Notes: generated from the sequence alone by a model not told the origin. Shown: positions 38,205-46,854, counted from the stretch's first letter. The stretch: 64,000 nt of DNA from AP-15 sp963701815 (GCA_963701815.1 CAVPBN010000050.1:283914-347913); one strand, 5' to 3'. A program made the numbers and translations.

Positions 38205-39206
38205 TTAGCCCAGCACCTCCTTGTTGACGATGTTTTCGCGGTTGGGCTTGCCGTCGAGCACGCTCAGGATGTTCTGCACGGCGGCAACGCCCATACGGTC
38301 GACGGCTTCGCGCGTGACGCCGGCGACATGCGGGGCGGCAATGAAATTGGGCAAGGTCAGCAGCGGATTGTCCTGCGGTGTCGGCTCTTCGACAAAGACG
38401 TCGAGTGCCGCGCCGGCGATGCGGTTCGCCTTCAGCACGTCGTAGAGCGCCTTCTCGTCGACGATGCCGCCGCGCGCGGTGTTGACGATAAAGGCGGTGC
38501 GCTTCATATGCGCGAGCCGCGCGGCGTCGAACAGGCCGACGGTCTCGGGCGTTTTCGGACAATGGATCGTGATGAAATCGGCGCGCGCCACCGCGGCGTC
38601 GAGGTCGTGCACCGGCTCGTAGCCCATGCCGCGGATCGTCTCCGAATACATGTAAGGGTCGTAGACCAGGATGTTCGTCTCCATTGCCGAGAAGCGCTTG
38701 GCCGAGCGCGTGCCGATTTTGCCGAAGCCGATGATCAACACGGTCTTTCCGTAGAGATCGACCGGCATCTCCTTGTAGCGGTCCTGCCAACGGCCTTCCT
38801 TGACCAGCGCGTCCATCGCCGCGCCGCGACGGGCCAACGACATGATCAGAAACACCCCGGCTTCGGCGACGCTGACCGAATTGGCGGTGCCGCCGATCAT
38901 CAACGGGATTTTTCGCGCGGTCAGCGCCGGGACGTCGACCGCATCGTAGCCGACGCCGATGCGCGAGACGACTTCGAGTTCGGGCGCCGCGTCGAGCTCG
39001 GGATCGCTGAATGGCTGCACGCCGAGCGCGACCCCGGCGACATCCTCCAACAGCCGGTGCAGCTCGGCCTTTGGCACGTTGGGCGCGAAGGGGACACCTT
39101 CGACGTCGTCTCGGGCCTCGACGATCGCCCAGCCGGCCTTGGCCATCGTCGTCGGCAGCAGCAGCTTTTTGCGGTTGGTCGGCGGTCCTCGGTCGGTCGT
39201 GTTCAC
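38205..39206 (-). CDS. Hydroxyacid dehydrogenase (D-isomer specific, NAD-binding)
   Basis: A 333-aa protein. The substrate domain (ELEVVSRIGVGYDAVDVPAL) is followed by the NAD fold VLIIGFGKIGTRSAKRF, then HCPKTPETVGLFDAARLAHM, AFIVNTARGGIVDEKALYDV (catalytic Arg), DVFVEEPTPQDNPLL (Glu) and FIAAPHVAGVTREAVDRMGV (His). All catalytic residues are present. The start is GTG 39206 after GGGGAGAGA. It is divergent from a broken paralogue that begins 90 bases away. Confidence 0.9.
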   Translation of the reverse strand: MNTTDRGPPTNRKKLLLPTTMAKAGWAIVEARDDVEGVPFAPNVPKAELHRLLEDVAGVALGVQPFSDPELDAAPELEVVSRIGVGYDAVDVPALTARKIPLMIGGTANSVSVAEAGVFLIMSLARRGAAMDALVKEGRWQDRYKEMPVDLYGKTVLIIGFGKIGTRSAKRFSAMETNILVYDPYMYSETIRGMGYEPVHDLDAAVARADFITIHCPKTPETVGLFDAARLAHMKRTAFIVNTARGGIVDEKALYDVLKANRIAGAALDVFVEEPTPQDNPLLTLPNFIAAPHVAGVTREAVDRMGVAAVQNILSVLDGKPNRENIVNKEVLG

Positions 39207-39295
39207 ACGCTCTCTCCCCAGCGAAATTCGCGCCCCGCGAGCCTACAATGCCGGCAGCTCTCCATGCTAGCCTTGCCCGAAGGAGGACACTGCCG

Positions 39296-40266
39296 ATGCC
39301 CGCACAATTCCTGATGCTGCCGCCGCAGACGCCGAAGACACGCGAATGGGGCGCGCGCCTTGCCGCCGCATTGCCCGAGCTCGATGTCGTCGTCGCCGAA
39401 GACCCGGTGCGGGCCGAGCAGGCGATCGCGACCGCCGAGGCCGCCTTTGGCACGATCCCGCCCGCGCTGCTGCGCCAGGCCCGGCGGCTGCGCTGGCTGC
39501 AGGCGCCACAGGCGGCGCCGCCCGCCGGCTACTACTATCCGGAGCTGATCGCCCATCCGGTGGCGATCACCAATTTCCGCGAGATCTACAACGACCATAT
39601 CGGCGCGCATGTGATGGCCTTTGTTCTGGCCTTTGCCCGCGGCTTGCAACGCTATATTCCGCAGCAGCTACGGCGCGAATGGAAGAAACCGCCGCGCAGA
39701 ACGAGGGTGTCGTCCATCTGCCCGAGACGACCGCACTGGTCGTCGGCGTCGGCGGGATCGGCAGCGAGATCGCCCGGCTCTGCGCCGCCTTCGGCATGCG
39801 GGTGATCGGCGTCGACGAGCGCCGCCGCGACGTCCCGCCGGGGTCGCCGAACTGCATCGCGGCGACGAGCTGGACGCGCTGCTGCCTGCCGCCGATTTCG
39901 TGATCCTGACCGTGCCGCACACCCCCGAGACCGAGGGCTTCATGAACCGGGCGCGGTTCCAGGAGATGAAAGAGGACCGCCTTCTTCATCAATATCGGGC
40001 GCGGCCTGACGACGAGGCTCGACGACCTCGCGGCGGCGATCGAGGCGGGCGAGATCGCCGGCGCCGGGCTCGACGTGTTCGAGGAGGAGCCGCTGCCCGC
40101 GGCTCATAAGCTGTGGACCCTGCCGGGCGTGCTGATCACGCCGCACACTGCCGGCTACGGCCCCTATCTCGACGAGCGCCGCTACGAGGTTATCCTCGAC
40201 AATTGCCGCCGCTTTCTCGCCGGCCAGCCGCTGCGCAACCTCGTCGATAAGGCGCGCTGGTTCTGA
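39296..40266 (+). pseudogene. D-2-hydroxyacid dehydrogenase broken by about three frame changes
   Basis: ATG 39296 with GAAGGAGG upstream starts MPAQFLMLPPQTPKTREWGA and continues to FREIYNDHIGAHVMAFVLAF. Near 39690 the frame changes to TALVVGVGGIGSEIARLCAA (NAD motif). Near 39850 it changes again to LLPAADFVILTVPHTPETEG, and near 39985 to the last part with FEEEPLPAAHKLWTLPGV and ITPHTAGYGPYLDERRYEVI (catalytic His). Together these make a full-length enzyme of about 320 aa. Three changes within 300 bases exceed the rate in most other genes here, so real decay is possible, but the window's general indel problem may explain it. Confidence 0.8.
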
Positions 40267-40283
40267 CCGGGATCGGCAATAGA

Positions 40284-40327
40284 GTTTATGGTTTGTTCTG
40301 GACAAATGCACTGTTCGCGTGTATAAG
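40284..40327 (+). promoter_or_regulatory. Predicted sigma70 promoter with SOS-box-like element
   Basis: TGGACA (40299-40304) and TATAAG (40322-40327) are separated by exactly 17 bases, a good housekeeping promoter 35 bases before the ATG at 40362. Directly upstream, GTTT-N7-GTTC (40284-40298) differs by one base from the alphaproteobacterial LexA box GTTC-N7-GTTC. The promoter is well supported by spacing. LexA control is a guess. Confidence 0.5.
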
Positions 40328-40361
40328 CCGCGCCGAACAACCGTAGGCGAGGGACGGCTGG

Positions 40362-41375
40362 ATGTTCTCCGTCGAGGCGGCGCGCGAGGCTTGGACAAGG
40401 GGTACGGGGTCGCGCCTGCTCGATTCGTGTTTGACCATCACCGACGAGGGCTTGGTGCTCGGCGCAACGGTGCTGGCCAAAATGGGCCGCGACGTCGACG
40501 GATCGCCGCGGCTTCTAATCGACGACGGCGAGGAGCGCATCTTCGCCCTGCTGGCCGCCGCCTATGGCAAGGCGGTCGGTCCCGCCGTCCTCGGCAATAT
40601 CCGTCGCGCCTCGACCGAGTGGGGTCGCGGCGAGCCCTGCCTCGCCCAAATCCACCTCGCCCATAGCGGCCTGCCGAGGCTCCTCGATCTGGAGGAGGCA
40701 TCGTTACGACTGTTTGTTGCCGATACGCTGCTTGCCGGCGGTTTTTCCCCACATGAGTTGATCAAAGTCTGCGGCCTCGATCCCGCCCCGCGCGCCTTGG
40801 TCAAAGCTGGTTACAGTCCAAACCAACCGCGCGTCCCCGCCGGTAATCCGAATGGCGGCGAGTGGGCGGGCGGCGGGGCATCGCCGACCACCACGGCTCC
40901 GGTCGAGCCCAAAGTGCAGCTGAGCGATTTCAAGATTGTGCATGGATTGCAGCCGGACTCCGTCGTTGTCACCCCTCCCGACGGAGTGCCGATTGAGGAT
41001 GAACATTCGGACTCTCCGACCGGCAAGCTGATTGCGCCGCCACGCGCTAACTTCCAAGAAGTGTTCGCCGCAGGGAAGGAAATCGCGTCACTGTCGCTGT
41101 CGCAGCAGCAACAACGGGGACACGATGCCATCGCGCAAGGGGGCGCCTATGATTTTCAAAGGGACGTGCCGCATCTGAAATTCTACGAAGCCTATGAACA
41201 CGCCAGCAATTACGCAGTCGGTGTCTATATGGCCGGAGCCGGATATTCACTTCCGTTGACTTACCTTATAGCGAAATATTACGCATTGCGCCATTCGAGC
41301 AATTATGATGCACAAGACCGAGAACAGTGGATCAGGCGCGGCTGGAACGATGCAAAGTCCGGCCGATGGCAATAG
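40362..41375 (+). CDS. Modular protein with Ntox44-like C-terminal domain (candidate toxin)
   Basis: A 337-aa protein. The N-terminal about 150 residues are alpha-helical (LFVADTLLAGGFSPHELIKV and CGLDPAPRALVKAG). Next comes the linker YSPNQPRVPAGNPNGGEW, a motif I know from rhizobial multi-domain proteins with variable ends, then a Pro/Thr-rich spacer. The last about 100 residues read GAYDFQRD, ASNYAVGVYMAGAGYSL and DAQDREQWIRRGWNDAKSG. The order (aromatic-Asp, Asn-Tyr-x-x-Gly, Asp-x-x-Asp-x-x-x-Ile-x-x-Gly) recalls bacterial toxin 44 (Ntox44, PF15607). There is no signal peptide. GAGGGA lies 7 bases before ATG. It overlaps the next gene by 10 bases and is AT-richer towards its 3' end. The toxin assignment is inference. 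Confidence 0.6.
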   Translation: MFSVEAAREAWTRGTGSRLLDSCLTITDEGLVLGATVLAKMGRDVDGSPRLLIDDGEERIFALLAAAYGKAVGPAVLGNIRRASTEWGRGEPCLAQIHLAHSGLPRLLDLEEASLRLFVADTLLAGGFSPHELIKVCGLDPAPRALVKAGYSPNQPRVPAGNPNGGEWAGGGASPTTTAPVEPKVQLSDFKIVHGLQPDSVVVTPPDGVPIEDEHSDSPTGKLIAPPRANFQEVFAAGKEIASLSLSQQQQRGHDAIAQGGAYDFQRDVPHLKFYEAYEHASNYAVGVYMAGAGYSLPLTYLIAKYYALRHSSNYDAQDREQWIRRGWNDAKSGRWQ

Positions 41376-41920
41376 TACGCTTGGGAAATTTTCTCTCGGT
41401 GTTTGCTGGTAAACGATTGCGACGAGCGTTCCTATGCGCGGCATTGGTCGGCTCGGCCGTCGGAATTTATTATACTGCACGGTTCATTGAATTGGTAATT
41501 ACCTTGGGTTCTTTTGTCGGCAATCATAATACTGTAGAGGATTCTGCCAGGAATAGACGCGGCGATGAAGTGACGGTTTCGACCTATATGTCCGGCCGCC
41601 GGCGGGACCCCGAAAGGACGGTTATCCGCGTTAGGCGTGCGCATCATTGGTTTTCGAGCACTTTGCTTGAAGCGGAAAGCTACGGTTTCCGGTGGGGGGG
41701 AAATTGGCGGAATGACAATACTCTGGACCTAAACATCGGTTTCGGCTGCATCGTGCACGCTACGCGCCCGGTTACCGCGGTCGGCTTCATCCATATTATT
41801 TATCATTTTACTTACGATGATGAGACGCTCGACCTTGATCTGGCTCGATCAGGGCGCAGCGACAGCTTCGCTTGCGAAGCGGTGCACGATTCAACATGGA
41901 CAGAACCGATGAACCGGTAG
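41366..41920 (+). CDS. Membrane-anchored hypothetical protein (candidate immunity protein)
   Basis: A 184-aa protein starting at ATG 41366 inside the last codons of the candidate toxin gene. A basic N-terminus (VFAGKRLRRAFLC) leads into a hydrophobic region (about residues 20-55: ALVGSAVGIYYTARFIELVI) that could form one long or two short membrane segments. A polar domain follows with aromatic and charged residues (GFRWGGNWRNDNTLDLNIGF). No family is recognised. The gene is distinctly AT-richer than its surroundings, which suggests transfer. Its overlap and position directly after a putative toxin domain are what one expects of an immunity gene; the role is not demonstrated. Confidence 0.6.
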   Translation: MAIVRLGNFLSVFAGKRLRRAFLCAALVGSAVGIYYTARFIELVITLGSFVGNHNTVEDSARNRRGDEVTVSTYMSGRRRDPERTVIRVRRAHHWFSSTLLEAESYGFRWGGNWRNDNTLDLNIGFGCIVHATRPVTAVGFIHIIYHFTYDDETLDLDLARSGRSDSFACEAVHDSTWTEPMNR

Positions 41921-42022
41921 TCGGGAGCGGCGCAAGCCCTCCGATGCCGGGCAAAGCGATGAAGATGCCTCGGCCTTGTGGGAGATGGCGGCGAAAAGCT
42001 GCGAGCCTTGGCTGATCATTCG

Positions 42023-42604
42023 CTACAGCGCCCGCCGCGCCTTCAGCGCCGCGGTCAGGGTGCCGTCGTCGAGATAGTCGAGTTCGCCGCCGATCGGCAC
42101 GCCCTGCGCCAGGCGGGACAGCTTGACCCCGGCGCCGGCGACGCGGTCGGCGATGTAGTGCGCAGTGGTCTGGCCGTCGACCGTCGCGTTCAACGCCAGG
42201 ATCAATTCCTGGCCGGGCTTGAGCCGGCCGATCAGGCGGTCGATCGCCAAATCCTCGGGGCCGACCCCGTCGAGCGCCGACAAGGTGCCGCCGAGCACGT
42301 GATAACGGCCGCGAAAGGCGCGGGTTCGTTCAAGCGCCCATAAGTCGGCGAGGTCTTCGACGACGCAGATCACATTGTCCTCGCGCTCCGGATCGCGGCA
42401 GATCGCACAGGGTTCGATCGTGTCGAGATTGCCGCAGACCGGGCAGGGCCGGATCGCTTCGGCCGCCTGGCCGAGCGCCGCGGCGAGCGGGGCGAGCAGG
42501 CTTTCGCGCCTTTTGAGCAGGTGCAATGCGGCGCGCCGGGCCGAGCGCGGCCCGAGGCCGGGCAATTTGCCGAGCAGCCGGATCAGGGTGTCGAGTTCGG
42601 ACAT
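42023..42604 (-). CDS. recR: Recombination mediator RecR
   Basis: A 193-aa RecFOR pathway protein that helps RecA load onto gapped DNA. It has a helix-hairpin-helix (LGKLPGLGPRSARRAALHLL), the Cys4 zinc finger CPVCGNLDTIEPCAICRDPE (about 57-76), the Toprim domain VICVVEDLADLWALER, YHVLGGTLSALDGVGPEDL, and a Walker-like end (VPIGGELDYLDDGTL). ATG 42604 (MSELDTLIRLLGKLPG) is the family start. It is the last gene of ffs-dnaX-ybaB-recR. Confidence 0.95.
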   Translation of the reverse strand: MSELDTLIRLLGKLPGLGPRSARRAALHLLKRRESLLAPLAAALGQAAEAIRPCPVCGNLDTIEPCAICRDPEREDNVICVVEDLADLWALERTRAFRGRYHVLGGTLSALDGVGPEDLAIDRLIGRLKPGQELILALNATVDGQTTAHYIADRVAGAGVKLSRLAQGVPIGGELDYLDDGTLTAALKARRAL

Positions 42605-42712
42605 CGGTTCGGCATTGTGGCCCGTCCCACTATGTCGCCCGCGATGGCGCGCGGCTGGAGGCACGCCTGCCGGCGGACGGATCCGGCCGGCGCCGCCGTT
42701 GGATGACGACCG

Positions 42713-43036
42713 TCAGAACGGCAGCTTGAAGCCGCCCGGCAGCGGCAGTCCGCCGGTCAGCTTTTGCATCTCCTCGTCGGCGTGTGCCGAAACCTTGCGC
42801 CGGGCGTCGTTGAACGCCGCGACGATCAGATCTTCGAGCACCTCGGCCTCGTCGGCATCGAGCAGGCTTTTGTCGATCTTGAGCTTTTTGAGGTCGCTTT
42901 TGCCGTTCAGGGTCAGCTGGACCATGCCGCCGCCGGCGACCCCGGTCATTTCCACGATTTCGAGTTGAGCCTGCATTTCGGCCATTTTCTCCTGCATGGC
43001 CTGCGCCTGCTTCATCAGCTGGCCGAGATTCTTCAT
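42713..43036 (-). CDS. ybaB: YbaB/EbfC family nucleoid-associated protein
   Basis: A 107-aa DNA-binding protein starting MKNLGQLMKQAQAMQEKMAE, then VEMTGVAGGGMVQLTLNGK, EVLEDLIVAAFNDARRKVSA and a Gly/Leu/Pro tail (TGGLPLPGGFKLPF), as usual in the family. Its ATG overlaps the dnaX stop by 4 bases (ATGA). The role in nucleoid structure is family knowledge. Confidence 0.95.
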   Translation of the reverse strand: MKNLGQLMKQAQAMQEKMAEMQAQLEIVEMTGVAGGGMVQLTLNGKSDLKKLKIDKSLLDADEAEVLEDLIVAAFNDARRKVSAHADEEMQKLTGGLPLPGGFKLPF

Positions 43037-44997
43037 AGCTCGTCCTCTTCGATACCTGGTTCGTCCGCGGGTTCTTCGCTCCCGTCGGTCGCGGCGGCGG
43101 AAAAGCGCTCACGGATCGCCGCGATGGTCGCTCCCGGGAAGATCTCGAACACCGCCTTGACCAACGGATGGCCGGCGATTTCGTCGCGCTGATCGCTGTC
43201 GCGGCGTTCCTGCTGCTGCTGCAAGGTCGGCTCGCCCTCGGCCTCGGAGACCACGATCAGCCAGCGCGTCCCGGTCCATTCGCCGAGCAATTGGCCGAGG
43301 CGATTGGCGAGATCGCGCGGCGCGCCGGCGGCCGGCCGGAATTCGATGCGGCCGGGCCCGAAATGTACCAGATGAAGATGCGACCACAGATGCGCGCGGA
43401 ACAACGCTTCGCGCCGCCGGTCGAACAGCGCCACGACCTCGGCAAAGCTCTGCGGCATCGGCTCGAACCCGTCCGAGCGCGTCAAAATCGGAGCAGCCGC
43501 TGTCCCGGCGGGTTCCGTCTCTTCGACCGGGACCCGCAGCGCGCCGCCGGCCATGGCGCCGGCCGCCGACGATCCCGGTCCCGGTCGCGCCGCCGCCTTG
43601 CGTCGCCCGCCGTCGCATCGGAGGTCTTACCGTCCGAGGCCTTGCCGTCCGGGGCCTTCGCAGCCCGGGACGGCGCGGCCTCCAGCTCGGGAACGGGCGC
43701 GGGGCCGGTTCGCGATTCGCCGGCGCTGCGGCTGCCGTCGAGCGAGCGCACCAGCTCCGCCGGCGTCGGCAAATCGGCGGCATAGGCGAGGCGGATCAGC
43801 ACCATCTCCGCCGCCTGGATCGGCGAGGGCGCCGCCTGCACCTCGGCGATCCCTTTCAGCAGCATCTGCCACACCAAGGTCAGCGACGGCATCGCCATCT
43901 TTTCGGCCAGCGGACGGAGCCGCAGGCGGTCGCCTTCGGCGACCGGGTCGCCGGCCCCGGCCTCCGGAACGAGCTTCAGCCGGGTCAGGAAATGGCCGAG
44001 ATCGAGCAGATCCTGCAGCACCAGCAGCGGATCGGCGCCATCCTGATAAAGCCGGTCGAGCTGCGCTAGCGCCGCCGCCGCATCGCCTCGCAGCACGCTT
44101 TCCAGAAGGTCGAAGACCGGCCGCGATCGGCGACGCCGAGCATCTCGCGCACCGCGGTTTCGGTTATCTGGCCGTCGGTCAACGCGATCGCGTGGTCGAG
44201 CAATGACAGCCCGTCGCGCACCGACCCGTCGGCGGCGCGGGCGATCAGGGCCAATGCGGCCGGCTCGGCCTCGACCTGCTCCGCCTCGGCGACCCGCCGG
44301 TAATGCTCGATCAGCAAATCCGCCGGCACCCGGCGCAGCGAGAAACGCTGGCAGCGCGACAGCACGGTCACCGGCACCTTCTGGATCTCGGTCGTGGCAA
44401 AGACGAAGATCGACCGAAGGCGGCGGCTCTTCGAGCGTCTTCAACAGAGCGTTGAAGGCGTTCTTCGAGAGCATGTGGACTTCGTCGATGATGTAGACCT
44501 TGTACCGTGCCGAGACCGCGCGGTAGCGCACCCCCTCGGTCAGCTCGCGAATATCGTCGACGCCGGTGCGCGAGGCCGCGTCCATCTCGATCACGTCGAC
44601 ATGGCGGTCCTCGGCGATGCTGCGGCAATGCACGCATTCGCCGCACGGTTCGATCGTCGGCCCGCCCAGCCCATCGGGCCCGACGCAGTTGAGCGCGCGA
44701 GCGATGATCCGCGCCGTCGTCGTCTTGCCGACCCCGCGCACGCCGGTCAGGATGAAGGCGTGGGCGATCCGGCCGGTGGCGATCGCGTTCGACAGGGTGC
44801 GGACCATCGCCTCCTGCCCGATCAATTCGGCGAAGGTCTGCGGCCGGTATTTGCGGGCGAGAACGCGATAAGGCTTGATTTCTGCCTGGATCGGCGCGTC
44901 CGAGCGAAGGACCCGAGCCGAATTCGATCGCGGCGCCGGGACCACCGCTGATCACCGCGTGCGTCTGCTGCGGGGCTGATTTTGCGTCTTCTGACAT
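43033..44997 (-). CDS. dnaX: DNA polymerase III subunit gamma/tau, about four frame changes
   Basis: The clamp-loader ATPase. ATG 44997 starts MSEDAKSAPQQTHAVISGGP. After a change near 44915 the AAA+ domain follows: VLARKYRPQTFAELIGQEAM, GVRGVGKTTTARIIARALN (Walker A), a Cys cluster (CGECVHC) and YIIDEVHMLSKNAFNALLKT (Walker B). Near 44415 an extra G shifts to SVIFVFATTEIQKVPVTVLS and SRCQRFSLRRVPADLLIEHY. Near 44127 it shifts again (VFDLLESVLRGDAAAALAQL), and near 43560 the tau-like C-terminal domain PQSFAEVVALFDRRREALF follows. dnaX is essential, so these are probably sequence errors. No A-rich slippery site like E. coli's programmed one is seen at the last junction. Confidence 0.92.
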
Positions 44998-45048
44998 CTC
45001 CCGCCCCGTGACCCGCTGCTTGCTCATCGACCGAAACCGGACGAGGGT

Positions 45049-45145
45049 GGGAGACCGGGCCGGCGACCCAGGCCGTGGCTCGTTACGGCTGCTTCCTTCC
45101 GAACCTGACCGGGTTGGCGAGAGGCCTGCCCGCCGCCCGGCTCCC
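45049..45145 (-). ncRNA. ffs: Signal recognition particle RNA (4.5S type)
   Basis: On the minus strand the central hairpin reads GGTCAGGTTCGGAAGGAAGC followed by AGCC, the diagnostic Ffh-binding symmetric/asymmetric loops with a TTCGGAAG-region apical part. It is flanked by long complementary arms (GGGAGCCGGGCGGCG... with ...CGCCGGCCCGGTCTCCC) that close a rod of about 97 nt. The position directly upstream of dnaX is the usual one in alphaproteobacteria. The exact ends are set by the outer GGGAG/CTCCC pairing and may extend a few bases. Confidence 0.93.
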
Positions 45146-45307
45146 ACGCGACTATATCATGGGTCGACGGCGACGCGGCAAGCTCCGGCCGCCGGATCGA
45201 AAAAATCGACGGCCCGAAGCCGGCCGATGTCGAAATCGGCGGTGTCTCGATCGTCGTTAAGCTGAACGGGGGCATCCCGCCCGACCGTCCGTGAAAGGGA
45301 CCGACCC

Positions 45308-45658
45308 ATGCCCGATTTTTTGCTGTTGCTGCACCGCCCGGCCGGCCCCATGCCGACGCTTCCGCCGGAAGCGGCCGCGGCGATCACCAAGGATTATATC
45401 GGCTGGGGCGACCGGCTCCGCGCGGAAGGCCGCCTCAAGGCCGGCGAAAAGCTGACCATCGACGCCGGGCGGGCGATGCGCTCGGCGGCCGGGCGGATCG
45501 TGGTGACCGACGGGCCATATGCCGAAACCAAGGAACTGCTCGGCGGCTTTTTCGTGATCGCCGCGAGAGATTACGACGAGGCCTGCCATACCGCCGAAAG
45601 CTGCCCGCACTTCAAATACGGCGGCAGCATCGAAGTCCGCCGGATCGACCCGATGTAA
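45308..45658 (+). CDS. YCII/DGPF-domain protein
   Basis: A 116-aa YCII-related (DGPF) protein. The signature is VTDGPYAETKELLGGFFVIA, with the start MPDFLLLLHRPAG and a ferredoxin-like alpha/beta pattern ending YGGSIEVRRIDPM. AAGGGA precedes the ATG. It is the first of two DGPF genes flanking a GST and followed by an ECF42-type sigma factor, the standard partnership of this sigma group. The biochemical function is unknown. Confidence 0.87.
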   Translation: MPDFLLLLHRPAGPMPTLPPEAAAAITKDYIGWGDRLRAEGRLKAGEKLTIDAGRAMRSAAGRIVVTDGPYAETKELLGGFFVIAARDYDEACHTAESCPHFKYGGSIEVRRIDPM

Positions 45659-45693
45659 GCGTTACCCGCCGCCAGCCTAGGAGGAGACAAACG

Positions 45694-46350
45694 ATGCCCG
45701 AGCTGCAGATCATCGGCGCGCCGCAGAGCAATTTTGTCTGGATTACGCGCATCGCGTGCCACGAAAAAGGGGCGCCCTACAGTTTGGCGCCGGCCATGCC
45801 GCACACTCCGCAAGTCGATGCCATCCACCCGTTCGGTAAGATTCCGGTCATGCGCCACGGCGATGTCACCCTGTGCGAGTCGCGAGCGATCTGCTTTTAC
45901 ATCGATCATGCCTTCGCCGGCCCGCCGCTGGCGCCGCGCGACCCGGCCGACGGCGCGCGCACCGAGCAATGGATCTCGCTCGTCAACACGCAGATCGACC
46001 CGCTTCTCGTGCGCCGGTATCTCGTCGGCTATCTCTTTCCCGGCACGCCGGACGGCAGCCCCAACCGCGCCGTTATCGATGCCGCATTGCCAAAAATGGG
46101 GCCGCAATTCGAGTTGCTCGACCGCGCCGTCGCTGCAACGGGACACCTGGTCGGCAGTAGTTTCAGCCTTTCCGACTTTTATCTGCTGCCGATCTTGTTC
46201 TATCTCGACAAAGCGCCGGAAAGCCGCGCGATGCTGCGGCGCTCGGCGAATCTCGATGCGTATTACCGGCGGCATATGGCGCGTGCGAGCGTCAAAGAAA
46301 CGACGCCGCCGCCTTTCCCCGGCCGTTCCTCGTGGGAATTCGAGGGCTGA
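45694..46350 (+). CDS. Glutathione S-transferase family protein
   Basis: A 218-aa protein. The thioredoxin-like N-domain (LQIIGAPQSNFVWITRIACH, with Ser/Asn at the catalytic spot; FGKIPVMRHGDVTLCESRAI binds the gamma-glutamyl part) is followed by an all-helical C-domain (LDRAVAATGHLVGSSFSLSD and FYLLPILFYLDKAP, the N-capping/hydrophobic staple region). TAGGAGGAG precedes ATG 45694. It lies inside the DGPF/ECF42 cluster, 35 bases after the first DGPF gene, and is probably co-transcribed. The substrate is unknown. Confidence 0.88.
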   Translation: MPELQIIGAPQSNFVWITRIACHEKGAPYSLAPAMPHTPQVDAIHPFGKIPVMRHGDVTLCESRAICFYIDHAFAGPPLAPRDPADGARTEQWISLVNTQIDPLLVRRYLVGYLFPGTPDGSPNRAVIDAALPKMGPQFELLDRAVAATGHLVGSSFSLSDFYLLPILFYLDKAPESRAMLRRSANLDAYYRRHMARASVKETTPPPFPGRSSWEFEG

Positions 46351-46365
46351 ACGGGAGGAGAGGCC

Positions 46366-46731
46366 ATGCGTTACATGTTCCTCGTCTACAGCCGCGAGGC
46401 CGAACTGGCCGAGGCCAACCCCGCCGACAGGGAAAAGTTGATGGCGGCGCATTGGGCGGTGATGGACGAAACCAAGAAGAAAGGGATCTTCCGCGGAGCG
46501 GAGCCCTTGCACCCGACCGCCACCGCGACCACGATCCGGACGGAAAGCGGCAGAATGCTGATCCTGGACGGGCCGTTTGCCGAAACCAAGGAACAGCTCG
46601 CCGGCTACTATATCCTCGATTGCGCGGACCTCGACGAGGCGATCGGGTGGGCGGCAAAGATCCCGACGGCGTGCAAAGGCGGCGACGGTTGCATCGAAAT
46701 CCGACCGATCATGGGGTTGCCGCCGCGGTGA
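46366..46731 (+). CDS. YCII/DGPF-domain protein, second copy
   Basis: A 121-aa DGPF protein beginning MRYMFLVYSREAELAEANPA, with the signature MLILDGPFAETKEQLAGYYI and the end KGGDGCIEIRPIMGLPPR. GGGAGGAGAGG precedes the ATG, 15 bases after the GST stop. It is the direct neighbour of the ECF42-type sigma gene; such genes are usually the main target of the sigma factor in actinobacteria and proteobacteria (family knowledge). Confidence 0.88.
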   Translation: MRYMFLVYSREAELAEANPADREKLMAAHWAVMDETKKKGIFRGAEPLHPTATATTIRTESGRMLILDGPFAETKEQLAGYYILDCADLDEAIGWAAKIPTACKGGDGCIEIRPIMGLPPR

Positions 46732-46741
46732 GAGCCGGTCG

Positions 46742-46822
46742 CGAGATTGCTTCGTCGCTCCGCTCCATACATGACAACATATCTGTCAGGGGTCATTGCG
46801 AGCGGAAGGCGCAGCAATCTCG
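46742..46822. repeat. REP-like palindromic repeat (imperfect inverted repeat)
   Basis: CGAGATTGCTTCGTCGCTCC at 46742-46761 and the opposite-strand copy GAGCGGAAGGCGCAGCAATC ending at 46819-46822 form an imperfect inverted repeat around a short AT-rich centre. Sequences of the type GTCATTGCGAGCGAAGCGAAGCAATC are abundant dispersed palindromes in alphaproteobacteria. This copy lies between the DGPF gene and the sigma gene. Confidence 0.65.
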
Positions 46823-46854
46823 TTGCCATCGAGTTTTGCGTGGAAGGTCCTGAT

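Noticed and set aside
40295..40316. Second SOS-type pairing GTTC-N14-GTTC
   Set aside because: The spacing is twice that of the known LexA site, so only the GTTT-N7-GTTC form was kept as a weak candidate.
43540..43580. Programmed dnaX frameshift like that of E. coli
   Set aside because: No A-rich slippery heptamer and no clear downstream stem; three other frame changes in the same gene point to errors.
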